Positions 7,859 through 17,172 of a stretch of 64,000 bases of DNA are shown piece after piece (position 1 is the first letter of the stretch; every line of letters begins with the position of its first letter). The DNA is from JBDUDK01 sp040002995. GTDB taxonomy: Bacteria > Actinomycetota > Acidimicrobiia > Acidimicrobiales > Ilumatobacteraceae. A program made the position numbers and the translations under genes. The notes beneath the pieces are model-generated. The model did no database searches and was not told the DNA's origin. It saw only the letters and a list, made by a program, of their open reading frames with translations. Location: positions 12,571 to 76,570 of the forward strand of contig JBDUDK010000043.1 in the NCBI GenBank assembly GCA_040002995.1, read 5' to 3'.

Positions 7859-8695
7859 TCAGACGGGTGTCTGAAAGATGACACCAACCGTCCCCGGGCC
7901 AGCGTGGGCGCCGATCACCGCCCCGATCTGACCGACGATGATTTCGCCCTGGTAAAGGGGACGCAGCTGGTCGACGAGCTGGTCGATGTCGCCCACGTCG
8001 GCGTGCATGACGGCCAGGTTCTCGACCCTTGGTTGACTACGTACCTTCTCGACGAGAAACGCCCATGCGCGGGCCCTGGTGCGCTGCCGTCCGCCCTCTT
8101 CGACGGCGCCGTTGCGCACCTCGATGATCGGCTTGATCGACAGGACCGACGCGAGCAGAGCCTTCGCTCCGCCGATACGGCCACCCTTCTTGAGGTTGTC
8201 GAGGGTGTCGAGCGCACCCCACACGTGGGTCCGTTCAGCCATCGACGTCACGAGCTTCACGAGTTCATCGACGGACTCTCCGTCGCGTGCGGCCCTCGCC
8301 GCGGCTACGACGATCATGCCGAGCCCCACCGTGACCGACCGGCTGTCGACGACCTCGACTCGGACCGCGTCGCGCACGGCTTCGGCGGCCAGGCGGGCCG
8401 ACTGCATCGTCGCCGAAAGTGCCGACGAAAGGCTGATGCACACGACGCCTTCGGCCCCCGCCGAGGCCGCGGCGCGGAACGCCTCTTCGAAGGCGCCGGG
8501 CGAAGGCGCGGCCGTCTCCGGCAGCACCGGCGATGAGGCGCACCGGCGCCAGAATTCCTCGGTCGAGAGGTCTCGTCGATCGACGAACTCCTCCTTCCCG
8601 AAACGAATAGTGAGCGCCACGATGTCGATGCCGAGTTCGTCGACGAGGTATTGCGGAAGGTCGCACGCGCTGTCGGTCACAATCCGCACGGTCAT
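7859..8695 (-). CDS. DegV family fatty-acid-binding protein
   Basis: 278 residues beginning MTVRIVTDSACDLP, the DegV signature. The SLSSALSATMQSA loop and the later NLKKGGRIGG segment line the lipid pocket in this family. Related proteins (FakB) present exogenous fatty acids to a DAK-type kinase, but no such kinase is in the window. Its start overlaps the stop of the DUF6049 gene by 4 bases (ATGA at 8692-8695), so it is translated with it. Confidence 0.92.
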   Translation of the reverse strand: MTVRIVTDSACDLPQYLVDELGIDIVALTIRFGKEEFVDRRDLSTEEFWRRCASSPVLPETAAPSPGAFEEAFRAAASAGAEGVVCISLSSALSATMQSARLAAEAVRDAVRVEVVDSRSVTVGLGMIVVAAARAARDGESVDELVKLVTSMAERTHVWGALDTLDNLKKGGRIGGAKALLASVLSIKPIIEVRNGAVEEGGRQRTRARAWAFLVEKVRSQPRVENLAVMHADVGDIDQLVDQLRPLYQGEIIVGQIGAVIGAHAGPGTVGVIFQTPV

Positions 8696-10779
8696 GGGCT
8701 CGTGAGGCTAGTGCTCGCGGCCGTGGCAGCCGCTGGCTCGTCGGCGAGGCCGCCGGTCGGCCCGCCGGATTGCCCGGAACGGGCTTGCACACGGGCGGCG
8801 CGCCGACGGTTGTAGGCGTGCCGCAGCCACCAGACCACCAGCGTGAGCGCGGCCCCGATGGTCAACGCGATCCCGACGCCTGAGAGCGCGGTCGAGCGAA
8901 TGGTGACTTTGCTCGAGGCGAGGAGTTCCTTGCCGTCCGGCGTGCGGATCTCGATCACCATCGGGAACGTGGCCCGCGCTCGGGTGGTGACCGGCACCGT
9001 GAAGTCATTGGCTCCCGGTACGAGCGTCTTGACCAGGTCGAGCCGCCCGGCCGTGGTCGAATCGGGAAACGCCAGCTTCGTGCTCGACAGGCGGATCATC
9101 ACCGACACCGGTTCCGTTGAGGAGTTCGTGATGCGGTAGGGGATCTCGTCTGACCCAGACGTGAGGGTGACGGTGCCCTGGTCGCCGACCGCGACGAGGT
9201 TCTTGACCGCTTCGAGCGGAGCGTGGGCGTTGGTGAGGTAAGGGCGTCGGTCGGTGTCGGAGAGGCCGAGCCGGTCCGCGAGCAGCACCAGTTGTTCGAT
9301 GCGGCGCGGCATATCCGCCTGGCTGGACACCATGGCGGCGGTACTCAGCGCGTCGAGGCGTAGTAGATAGATCTCGGACGGGTACGAGCCCCCAAGTGAG
9401 TCGGTCGTGACGCTGCGGAGGGTCCTGACGACCGGTTCGCCCTCGGCGTCGACCGCGGGCCGGGTCAACCGGAAGTAGTCGTCGACGGTCACCGTCGCGA
9501 TCAATGACGTGCGCTGAACGAGCCCGAGGAATTGGGTGAGGAACCCGGCGGACAATGTCACACCGTCGGGAGGAACGATGACCGTTCCCTCCTCGACGTC
9601 AGGGTGTTGCAGCGCGACAAATGCGAGCTCGAGATAGAGGCGGATCGGCGCGACAGTCGCGGGAAGGTCGAGACTCAACGCGCGCTGAAGGTCGGCGTCG
9701 ATGACTGCAGTGGGAATGGCCCCTCCGCTGGTGAGCACCTCGACGGGTCGGAACGCATTGGCGGCGTCACCGTCGGCTGGCTCGAGCGCGTCCGCCGCGA
9801 TCACGAGTTGATTACTGCCGAGGGTCTGAAGGCGTCCGAGGGTGGGTTCGTCGAGCGGGCCGGACGGCAGCCACGTGCGGCGATCCGGTTGCGTCGACGG
9901 CAATGCGTCGCGCAGCGCGGTCTCTCCGGCAATGAGCTGGGTATCGAGCTCACCGGCGAGGTTGTGACGCAGGAATGCGGGTGCGTCGATTGGTACATAG
10001 GTGTTGGCCAGAACCTGATGGCCGGCGAGGGCATGGTCGAGGTCGGTCAGCAGTGCCTGGGCCCGCGGATCTTCTGCGTGGGCGAGGGCGTCGAGCAGTT
10101 CGGGCGCGGGGGAGACCGTCACGGGCATCGTGGGGTTCGCAGCCAGGGCTGCGGTGGTGCGGGCGACGTCGTCGAGCGTCGCTTGGTCGAGATGGACGCG
10201 GAGGTCAGCGTTGAACAGTTGGGGACCCGTGAGATCCATGGCAAACGCCACTCGGAACGGTCGAACGGCCGGTGGGGCCGCGACACGCACCATCGCGGTC
10301 TGAACAGTGTCGACCGGAGTGCTTTCGCCGTCGCGCAGCACGATCGTGACCGGATAGACGCCCACTTTGGTGATGCGCAGCGCATCCGACCCGGTGGGTA
10401 CCCGCTGCTCGGTGATCTTCAACGTGAGGGTGAAGTCGCCCGTGGAGTCTGCGACCGCCGACGCGATCGGGGTGACGATGGGCTTGCGATTCAGCGTGGT
10501 CTTCAACGGTGTGCCGGCGAGCGCGGAACGCAAGCCGACACGATCCGTTACAGCCGGGTGCACGTCGATCGCGTATTCCAGGTCGGGCGCGGCTGTGCCC
10601 TCGAGCCGTAGCCGCAGTACGAACGGCCCTTCGGGGCCGACGGTAGGCGACTGATCGATCAGCACGAGATGAGCGGTTGGCGAAGCGCCGGACGCCGCCG
10701 GTGCCATGCCTGCGAGTCCGGACGACAACAGAACCGCAGCCGCCACGAAACGCGGCACCGACGACACGGGCCGCGTCAC
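8692..10779 (-). CDS. Large secreted, membrane-anchored DUF6049 protein
   Basis: 695 residues from GTG 10779, which overlaps the GNAT stop (GTGA) and starts directly before a signal peptide (RFVAAAVLLSSGLAGMAPAASGA). A long extracytoplasmic region follows, including a polysaccharide-deacetylase-like stretch (LDDVARTTAALAANPTMPVTVSPAPELLDAL), an Ig-like C-terminal part, one transmembrane helix near SGVGIALTIGAALTLVVWWL and a basic cytoplasmic tail. It matches the position and architecture of Rv3909 in M. tuberculosis. The function of the family is unknown; a cell-envelope role is likely from its neighbours. Confidence 0.85.
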   Translation of the reverse strand: MTRPVSSVPRFVAAAVLLSSGLAGMAPAASGASPTAHLVLIDQSPTVGPEGPFVLRLRLEGTAAPDLEYAIDVHPAVTDRVGLRSALAGTPLKTTLNRKPIVTPIASAVADSTGDFTLTLKITEQRVPTGSDALRITKVGVYPVTIVLRDGESTPVDTVQTAMVRVAAPPAVRPFRVAFAMDLTGPQLFNADLRVHLDQATLDDVARTTAALAANPTMPVTVSPAPELLDALAHAEDPRAQALLTDLDHALAGHQVLANTYVPIDAPAFLRHNLAGELDTQLIAGETALRDALPSTQPDRRTWLPSGPLDEPTLGRLQTLGSNQLVIAADALEPADGDAANAFRPVEVLTSGGAIPTAVIDADLQRALSLDLPATVAPIRLYLELAFVALQHPDVEEGTVIVPPDGVTLSAGFLTQFLGLVQRTSLIATVTVDDYFRLTRPAVDAEGEPVVRTLRSVTTDSLGGSYPSEIYLLRLDALSTAAMVSSQADMPRRIEQLVLLADRLGLSDTDRRPYLTNAHAPLEAVKNLVAVGDQGTVTLTSGSDEIPYRITNSSTEPVSVMIRLSSTKLAFPDSTTAGRLDLVKTLVPGANDFTVPVTTRARATFPMVIEIRTPDGKELLASSKVTIRSTALSGVGIALTIGAALTLVVWWLRHAYNRRRAARVQARSGQSGGPTGGLADEPAAATAASTSLTSP

Positions 10780-11501
10780 GGGCGTGTGCCCGCGGTCCTG
10801 GCCAGCACGAGCAGGGGTTGCGGTTCGGCGAGAAAACCCAGATCGAGGTAAAGCGCCAACGCCCGCTTGTTGTCGTCCTGCGTGTTGACGAACGCCTGCT
10901 TCGAACCCCGTCGCCGGAGCCAATGGAGGCCATCGAGCGTGAGCGCCCGCCCGATCCCGCGCCCCGCGGCCGACGGGTGGACCGCGAGCCGTTGCACGAA
11001 CCCCGTCGGGCCGGTGCGGCCCGTGATCGCATACCCAATTGGTGAGCGGCCACCGGCGACGCGCGTGCGGCTCGACGGGGTGGCCGCCTGTGCATCACGA
11101 AGGCTGCGCTCGTCGAAATGCCAGTACGGGGGGAAGGCGGCGTCGTCGATCGCCGCCAGTGTCGACCAGTCGGTCCGTCGGGCCCGTCGAAACGTTTCCC
11201 GGCGGGGCAGAAGGTCGCGCAATCCATGCCGCAGCAGTATGAGAGTGGCCTCGACCGCGAAGCCGTGAGCGGTGTACGGGGCGATTTCACCGGGGCCGAG
11301 GGCGCCGGTACGCACATGCGAAAAGCCCAGTCGCGCCGCGGTCTCGACCGCCGCTGCGATCGCGTCGGGCTCGGTGGGGCGCGAGCTTGGAAGGGCCACG
11401 AGTTGTGCCACGCCAGGAAAGTCACTCCACGGACCGATGCGGATCGACGTCTCGCCGTGTCGCACGACAGTGGTGATCGCAGCGCGGTCGAGACTCTTCA
11501 C
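10776..11501 (-). CDS. GNAT family N-acetyltransferase
   Basis: 241 residues from GTG 11501. The acetyl-CoA-binding motif A is clear: FVQRLAVHPSAAGRGIGRAL, followed by NTQDDNKRALALYLDLGF. The N-terminal half is probably a degenerate second GNAT lobe. The acceptor substrate is unknown. It leads an operon with DUF6049 and degV, and is transcribed divergently from the HDAC-fold gene from a shared palindromic -10 element 9 bases upstream. Confidence 0.88.
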   Translation of the reverse strand: MKSLDRAAITTVVRHGETSIRIGPWSDFPGVAQLVALPSSRPTEPDAIAAAVETAARLGFSHVRTGALGPGEIAPYTAHGFAVEATLILLRHGLRDLLPRRETFRRARRTDWSTLAAIDDAAFPPYWHFDERSLRDAQAATPSSRTRVAGGRSPIGYAITGRTGPTGFVQRLAVHPSAAGRGIGRALTLDGLHWLRRRGSKQAFVNTQDDNKRALALYLDLGFLAEPQPLLVLARTAGTRP

Positions 11502-11527
11502 CGGTGGTCGACGCTAGCGTCGCGTCT
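11502..11527. promoter_or_regulatory. Bidirectional promoter with palindromic -10 element
   Basis: The perfect palindrome ACGCTAGCGT (11511-11520) reads TAGCGT on both strands. It ends 7 bases before the GTG of the HDAC-fold gene (plus) and 9 bases before the GTG of the GNAT gene (minus), the spacing of a -10 box to a leaderless start on each side. No convincing -35 box or Shine-Dalgarno sequence is visible. Confidence 0.5.
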
Positions 11528-12541
11528 GTGACGGTGCTGCTCGCCACCCATCCTCGCTTTGCCGACCACGAAGCCGGCCGCGGTCATCCCGAACGTCCGG
11601 CTCGATTGACGGCGGTGCTCGACGGCGTCGAGCAGGCCGGGATCGGCGACGCGTTGCGCTCGGTCGAGGTGCTGCCCGCGGGGCGAGACGAGCTCGAGCG
11701 TGTGCATCCGGCGGCGTTCGTCGATGCCCTCGAGCGATTTTGCGCAAGCGGCGGCGGGCGTATCGACGCCGATACCGGCGCGTGCTCCGGTTCGTGGGAC
11801 GCTGCGCTGCTGGCGGCCGGCGCGGGTCTGTCGTCGATCGCCGCGCTCGACGCCGGCGAAGGTGACAGCGCACTGTGTGTCGTGCGGCCGCCCGGCCATC
11901 ACGCCACCCCCTCGCGGGCGATGGGCTTTTGTCTTTTTAACAACGTGGCGGTCGTGGCTTCGGCACTGGCCGCGCGTGGTGAGCGGGTGGCGATTGTCGA
12001 CTACGACGCTCACCACGGCAACGGCACGCAGGACACGTTCTACGAGCGCGGCGACGTCCTCTACATCTCGTTTCACCAGTGGCCGCTCTATCCGGGCACA
12101 GGTGCGATCGACGAGGTTGGCCGCGGCGACGGTTACGGCGCGACGCTGAATCTGCCGATGCCGCCCGAGGCAACGGGCGACATCTACCGCGCGGCACTGG
12201 AAGAAGTGGTCGATCCGGTCGTTGCTCGTTTCCAGCCGACGTGGTTGCTCGTGTCGGCGGGATTCGATGCGCACCGACGCGACCCCCTCACCGATCTCGG
12301 TCTCACGTCGGGTGATTACGCCGACATCACGAAACACATCATGGGATACGCGCCGGCCGGACAGCGGATGCTGCTCCTCGAGGGTGGCTACGACCTCGAA
12401 GCTCTGGCTGATTCGGCGGGGGCCGTCGTCGCCGCCCTCGCGGATGGTCAGTACCGGCCCGAGCAGGCCACGAGCGGAGGACCCGGCCGCCACGTCGTCG
12501 ACGCCGCGGCGCGGCAGTGGCGCGAGATCGCCACGGGGTGA
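11528..12541 (+). CDS. Histone deacetylase-fold amidohydrolase (class II HDAC / acetylpolyamine type)
   Basis: 337 residues. The zinc hydrolase landmarks are all present: RPPGHHATPSRAMGFCLFNN (catalytic His pair at about 124-125), VDYDAHHGNGTQ with metal ligands Asp160 and His162, SAGFDAH, and LLEGGYDLEAL. Bacterial relatives deacetylate small amines or protein lysines. GTG 11528 is preferred over GTG 11504 because a TAGCGT hexamer lies 7 bases upstream. Divergence from a GNAT acetyltransferase gene invites an acetylation/deacetylation pairing, but that is only suggestive. Confidence 0.92.
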   Translation: MTVLLATHPRFADHEAGRGHPERPARLTAVLDGVEQAGIGDALRSVEVLPAGRDELERVHPAAFVDALERFCASGGGRIDADTGACSGSWDAALLAAGAGLSSIAALDAGEGDSALCVVRPPGHHATPSRAMGFCLFNNVAVVASALAARGERVAIVDYDAHHGNGTQDTFYERGDVLYISFHQWPLYPGTGAIDEVGRGDGYGATLNLPMPPEATGDIYRAALEEVVDPVVARFQPTWLLVSAGFDAHRRDPLTDLGLTSGDYADITKHIMGYAPAGQRMLLLEGGYDLEALADSAGAVVAALADGQYRPEQATSGGPGRHVVDAAARQWREIATG

Positions 12542-12569
12542 CCCGACAAGCGACAAGTACCCTCGGTTC

Positions 12570-13991
12570 GTGGTCCCTGATCGCATTGCTCCCGTGCTCG
12601 CGGACGTACGTCCGCTAGCCGAGCGCTTTCGCGACGCGGGCCACGAGATCTATCTCGTCGGTGGCATCGTGCGCGATCTGTTGCTGAGCCGGCCGCTTGC
12701 GGGCGACTACGACTTCACTACCGACGCGCTTCCTGAAGAGACCAAACGCATCCTCGGCGGCTGGGCGGACGCGGTCTGGACGCAGGGGGAACGTTTCGGC
12801 ACGATCGGCGCGAAGCGCGATGGACAGACCTATGAGATCACCACCCATCGCGCCGAGGTGTACGAGTCCGACTCGAGAAAGCCGGCGGTCGCGTTCGCGA
12901 CTGGGGTCGAAGCCGATCTCGCCCGACGCGATTTCACGGTGAACGCGATGGCGTTGCGGCTGCCCGAGCCTGCGCTCGTCGACCCGTTCAACGGGGCCGC
13001 CGATCTTGCCGCGGGGCGGCTGCGGACGCCGCTCGGGGCGGAGGCTTCTTTCTCCGACGACCCTCTCCGAATGCTGCGCGCGGCGCGCTTCATCGCCGGC
13101 TACGACCTGGCTCCCGCCGACGACATCGTCGACGCGGTCACCGCGATGTACGAGCGCCTCTCGATCGTGTCGGCGGAGCGCATTCGCGACGAGCTCGACA
13201 AGCTGATCATCCTCGATCGTCCCGGACCCGGGTTGTGGTTCATCGTCGATACAGGACTCGCGGGGATCTTTCTTCCCGAGCTGCCGGCGATGCGGCTCGA
13301 ACAAGATCCCATCCATCGGCACAAGGACGTGCTCGCCCACACCATCGCCGTGGTCGAGAACGTGCGGCCGGAGGGGCCGGGTTCATTCCGTCACACGCGG
13401 CTGGCCGCTCTGTTCCACGACGTCGGGAAGCCCCGCACCCGTGAGTACGTGAAGGGCAAAGGAGTCACGTTCCACCACCACGAGATGGTCGGCGCCCGCA
13501 TGACGCGAGAACGCATGAATGCCTTGCGGTACCCCACCGACGACATCGAGAAGGTGACGCAACTCGTAGAAATGCATCTGCGTTTCCACACCTACCAAAT
13601 GGGCTGGACCGACTCGGCGGTTCGTCGCTATGTGCGCGACGCAGGTGACCTCCTCGCGGAGCTCAACACACTCACACGATGCGATTGCACGACGCGCAAC
13701 GAGCGCAAGGCCGAGCAACTGTCTCGGCGCATGGACGAGCTGGAGGCACGCATCGAAGAGCTCGCGGCGCGTGAGGAACTCGCCTCGATCCGGCCCGACC
13801 TCGACGGCCGTGAGGTCATGGCACACCTCGGCATCCCACCCGGCCCTCGGGTGGGAGAGGCGCTCGCGTTTCTCCTCGAACTACGCCTCGAGGAGGGACC
13901 ACTCGGGCGCGAAGAAGCGACGCGCCGGCTCGATTCTTGGTGGGACGAGCGCTCAGCCGGCGGCGATCTTCATGATCGTCCCGCTGAGTGA
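12570..13991 (+). CDS. cca: CCA-adding tRNA nucleotidyltransferase with HD domain
   Basis: 473 residues. The class II nucleotidyltransferase head is plain: LVGGIVRDLLL, GDYDFTTDALPEE with the catalytic Asp pair, ARRDFTVNAMAL, then the RMLRAARF and SAERIRDELDKL elements. A C-terminal HD phosphohydrolase region follows (RLAALFHDVGKPRTR). It adds or repairs the tRNA 3' CCA end, needed for tRNA-Ser in this window, which lacks an encoded CCA. GTG 12570 is chosen as the start: TACCCT lies 6 bases upstream, suggesting a leaderless message. The 3' end overlaps the convergent sugar dehydrogenase gene by 39 bases. The same gene (pcnA) flanks this block in mycobacteria. Confidence 0.95.
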   Translation: MVPDRIAPVLADVRPLAERFRDAGHEIYLVGGIVRDLLLSRPLAGDYDFTTDALPEETKRILGGWADAVWTQGERFGTIGAKRDGQTYEITTHRAEVYESDSRKPAVAFATGVEADLARRDFTVNAMALRLPEPALVDPFNGAADLAAGRLRTPLGAEASFSDDPLRMLRAARFIAGYDLAPADDIVDAVTAMYERLSIVSAERIRDELDKLIILDRPGPGLWFIVDTGLAGIFLPELPAMRLEQDPIHRHKDVLAHTIAVVENVRPEGPGSFRHTRLAALFHDVGKPRTREYVKGKGVTFHHHEMVGARMTRERMNALRYPTDDIEKVTQLVEMHLRFHTYQMGWTDSAVRRYVRDAGDLLAELNTLTRCDCTTRNERKAEQLSRRMDELEARIEELAAREELASIRPDLDGREVMAHLGIPPGPRVGEALAFLLELRLEEGPLGREEATRRLDSWWDERSAGGDLHDRPAE

Positions 13992-15821
13992 GAGCACGTA
14001 GAGCTCGCCCGCCTTGTCCTCGGCAAAAGCCACCGGCCCGTTCACGGTCATGAAGCTCGACCGCGCTTCGCTCACCGCTGAGCCGGCGAGTTTGAATGCG
14101 CCGACTCGGCCGCTGCAGAAGTCGGCGTAGATGTACGCGCCGATGAGCGCGGTGATCGAAGCGCCTCGATAGACGCGGCCACCGCTGATGGAACAGTCAG
14201 GGGTGTGCGGATACTCGAACACCGGTGGCGTGTGGTTCGCGGGTGGTGAGCCGCCCGCATAGGGATGGGTTCCCTCCATCAGGCTCCACCCGTAGTTGTG
14301 ACCACCGCTGCCCGCTGCTTCGTGGTCGACTTCCTCCCACGCACTCTGGCCGACGTCGGCGATCCACAGGTCGCCGTTCGCACGGTCAAACGAGATGCGC
14401 CACGGGTTGCGCAGGCCGTAGTCCCAGATCTCCGTCCTGACGCCGCCGCCCATGCCGGCGAACGGGTTCGTCGCTGGAATCGTGTACGGCTGGATCCCGC
14501 TCTGACGCGGGTCGATACGCAGGATCTTGCCGAGTGGCGTGGTGAGGGACTGCCCGTTGACGCCGGTGTTGCCGTCGCCGACGCTGATGTAGAGCAGGCC
14601 GTCGGGCCCGGTCTGAAGATCGCCGCCGTTGTGGTTTGTGGCGGGGCCGTGATCGATCGTGAGCACCTGACGGCGCGCGCCCGCGGTGGCGGGCGTTCCC
14701 GTCATCGGGTACTCGTCGATGTGGATCACGCCGTCGGTGGTCGTGTAGTCGACGTAGAGCCGGCTGCCGTCGAGGGAAAACGCCAGGCCCAGAAAGCCGC
14801 GCTCACCGGTAACGTCGACGCCGCTGATCGTAAGGACGGGAGTGGGATCGAGGACGCCGCCCCGGATGGCCCTCACCTGCCCGGGACGGTCCGCCACGTA
14901 CATGACGTCGTCGGAGGAACGGGTGGTCATCGACGTCGGACTCGTGAGTCCGGTCGAAACGAAGGGAACGGTGTGGAGCGTGAGGCTGGCCAACGAGGTG
15001 TTGGTCTGCGGCAGAAGCTGCGCGCCGCCGAAGGCCTGGACCGTGCCGTCCTCGTACACGACCCAGTAGCCGTCGCCCTGCGGGCGGTTCGCGATCGCGC
15101 GGGCCGGCGCGCCCCCGACTCCACGTCCAAAGAACGGCGCGCCGAAGCTGAAGATGCCGCCGTCTTTGGCGACGAACCGGTAGCCCTTGCCGCCCGGAGC
15201 GGTCGACATCGCGGTCACCGGCTGGTTGAGAGGCTGTCCGCCCATGGAGCCGTAGAAGAGCGAGTCGCCGAAGCTGAAGATGCCCCCGTCGGAAGCGACG
15301 AGCCAGTAGCCCTTGCCCGTCGGCGAGGCCGCCATCCCCACCACGGGTTGGTTGAGACGCTGCGCGCCCATCGACCCGTAGAACAACGCGTCGCCGTAGC
15401 TGAAGATGCCCCCGTCGCCGGCGACGAGCCAGTAGCCCTTGCCCGTAGCCGTCGAGGCCATTCCGACGATTGGCTGGTTTAAGACCTTGTTGCCGGTCGA
15501 GCCGTAGAAGAGGGCGTCGCCGAAGCTGAAGATGCCGCCATCGCCCGCGACGAGCCAGTAGCCCTGGCCCGTGATCGTCGGAGTCATGCCGACGACTGGC
15601 TGGTTTAAGCCCAGACCGGCCATTGACCCCTTGAACGGCGCGTCGCCGTAGGTCAACACCCGGCCGTCGGCCGTAGCGACCCAATAGCCGGCGCCGCTCG
15701 GCGTGGACGCGATGCCGACCACCGCTGTCGGTAGGGCGGCGTTCGCGGCATTGGGTGACACCGTCGCGGCGAGACCGCCGGCGACGAGCATGAGGGCGAC
15801 CAGAATCGACTTGGTACGCAT
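13953..15821 (-). CDS. Secreted propeller-repeat / glucose-sorbosone dehydrogenase-like protein
   Basis: 622 residues from ATG 15821, which opens a signal peptide ([24 protein letters not shown]). The first ~250 mature residues are six ~42-residue repeats with the core [19 protein letters not shown]. The C-terminal ~340 residues are a soluble PQQ-type sugar dehydrogenase fold: [65 protein letters not shown] and [11 protein letters not shown]. It is probably an exported aldose dehydrogenase-like protein with repeats for surface or substrate attachment. Whether PQQ binds is not shown. Confidence 0.88.
   Translation of the reverse strand: [622 protein letters not shown]
14990..15740 (-). repeat. 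Six tandem ~126-bp coding repeats
   Basis: Six units of about 42 codons each encode LNQPVVGM...[24 protein letters not shown]. The three central units are nearly identical, the first and the last two diverged, as in a repeat array that expands from the middle. Confidence 0.85.
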
Positions 15822-15931
15822 ACGCCTCGATCGACAAGGAGGGGCCAGGTCCGAAGACTCGAATCGGCCAGCGGCGGGTGGGTGCGCCGACAGTAGTGCT
15901 GAGCGCCGCCGGAGGTGAGGCCGCGGGGCGC

Positions 15932-16663
15932 TCAGACGCCGAGTTTGCGGGCCCGCAAAATGAGGGTCGGCGGTACCGATCGGAACGCCTCGTGCCACAC
16001 GGCGCTGCGGGTTCCGCCGGCCGCGGGTTCGGGTTCGAGCACGACATCGACCAGGAAGTTGGCCCGTTGCAGGCCCGTGAAGAGGCCGGCGAACGTCACC
16101 CGGTGCTCGAGGACCGCAACCCCGCCGAGGTCACGGGTGATGGGCCGGCGATCGAACCACGATCGGCGGATCTGCAGGGCACCTGCCCCCTCGCCCGCGT
16201 CGAGGAGCTGACTCACGGGATGAGCGACGGCCACCACGAAGGGCGAGTCGGAACGCAGGATCCGGTGCACCTGGCGGAACACCCGGTTCTGATCGTCGGC
16301 GTAGACGAGAGTGCCCGTGCACAAGGCCGCGTCGACCGACGCCGTCGTGATGAACGCCAGGTCAGCGAGGTCGGCCTCGTGGAGCTCGAGCTTCACCTCG
16401 GCGGCCTCGGCGTTGGCCCGGGCACGCGCCAGCTGCTCGCGGGATCCGTCGACGGCGATCACCTTGGCGCCGAGACGGGCAAGCACGATCGCGTTGCGCC
16501 CGCTCCCGCACCCGAGATCGAGAATGCGCCGGCCCCGCACGTCGCCCAACAGCCGTAGGTCGGCCTCATTCGCGATGTCGGGCCCGTAGCGGACGACGTC
16601 GGTGGGAACCTCGACGTGTTCGGCGTGCCAGGCAGACAGGCGGTCCCAGCTGTCGGAGGCCAT
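15932..16663 (-). CDS. Class I SAM-dependent methyltransferase
   Basis: 243 residues with the motif I loop ILDLGCGSGRNAIVLARLG, the acidic motif II end IAVDGS, and a motif IV region DAALCTGTLVY. The C-terminal part is not specific enough to name a substrate. It lies 110 bases upstream (in its own reading direction) of the propeller gene and is divergent from the DUF5318 gene. Confidence 0.88.
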   Translation of the reverse strand: MASDSWDRLSAWHAEHVEVPTDVVRYGPDIANEADLRLLGDVRGRRILDLGCGSGRNAIVLARLGAKVIAVDGSREQLARARANAEAAEVKLELHEADLADLAFITTASVDAALCTGTLVYADDQNRVFRQVHRILRSDSPFVVAVAHPVSQLLDAGEGAGALQIRRSWFDRRPITRDLGGVAVLEHRVTFAGLFTGLQRANFLVDVVLEPEPAAGGTRSAVWHEAFRSVPPTLILRARKLGV

Positions 16664-16752
16664 GGCACCAGTTTGGTGCTCGACGACGACGTCCTCAGGG
16701 ATCGTTCCGGCGACCAGCCGCCACGCTGTTGACGGTTCGCTAGCCTGAGTCG

Positions 16753-17172
16753 ATGCCGCTGCGGCCGGAGGCGTTCAAAGGACAGGACGGGGTCGGGCGC
16801 CAAGGCGCCGTCGACTACCGCCTCGCCCGACGCTTCGTCATCTCCGAGTTTCGCAAGGGCCGTCTCGCCCAGCATCAGGTGTGCGATGCCCACCCGGAAC
16901 TCGTTCGGGCCGCGCGTGAGCTCGGCGCCGCGACCTCGGTCACGTGTCCGATCTGCGAGGCCGAGCCGCTCGTGCTCGTCACCTACGTCTTTGGCCCTCG
17001 CCTCCCCCCTTACGGTCGCTGTATCAGCCAGGCCGGCGAGCTGGCCAAGTTGAACAAGCGCAGCGAGGCACTCACGGCCTACGTCGTCGAAGTGTGCAAG
17101 GGCTGCTCGTGGCACCACCTCACCAGGACCTTCACGCTCGGCCGCGCCGTGAAGCGTGCCGCCAGCAGCTGA
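16753..17172 (+). CDS. DUF5318 family protein
   Basis: 139 residues, basic, with two Cys pairs (SVTCPICEAEPL and VCKGCSWHHL) that look like a zinc ribbon, and the conserved YGRCIS segment. This matches the actinobacterial DUF5318 family, whose function is unknown. TAGCCT lies 6 bases before ATG 16753, so the message may be leaderless. It converges tail to tail with a small Cys-rich protein gene. Confidence 0.8.
   Translation: MPLRPEAFKGQDGVGRQGAVDYRLARRFVISEFRKGRLAQHQVCDAHPELVRAARELGAATSVTCPICEAEPLVLVTYVFGPRLPPYGRCISQAGELAKLNKRSEALTAYVVEVCKGCSWHHLTRTFTLGRAVKRAASS

Noticed and set aside
9532..10611. 359-codon plus-strand frame opposite DUF6049
   Set aside because: No recognisable domain, starts without a ribosome site, and overlaps a gene well supported by synteny.
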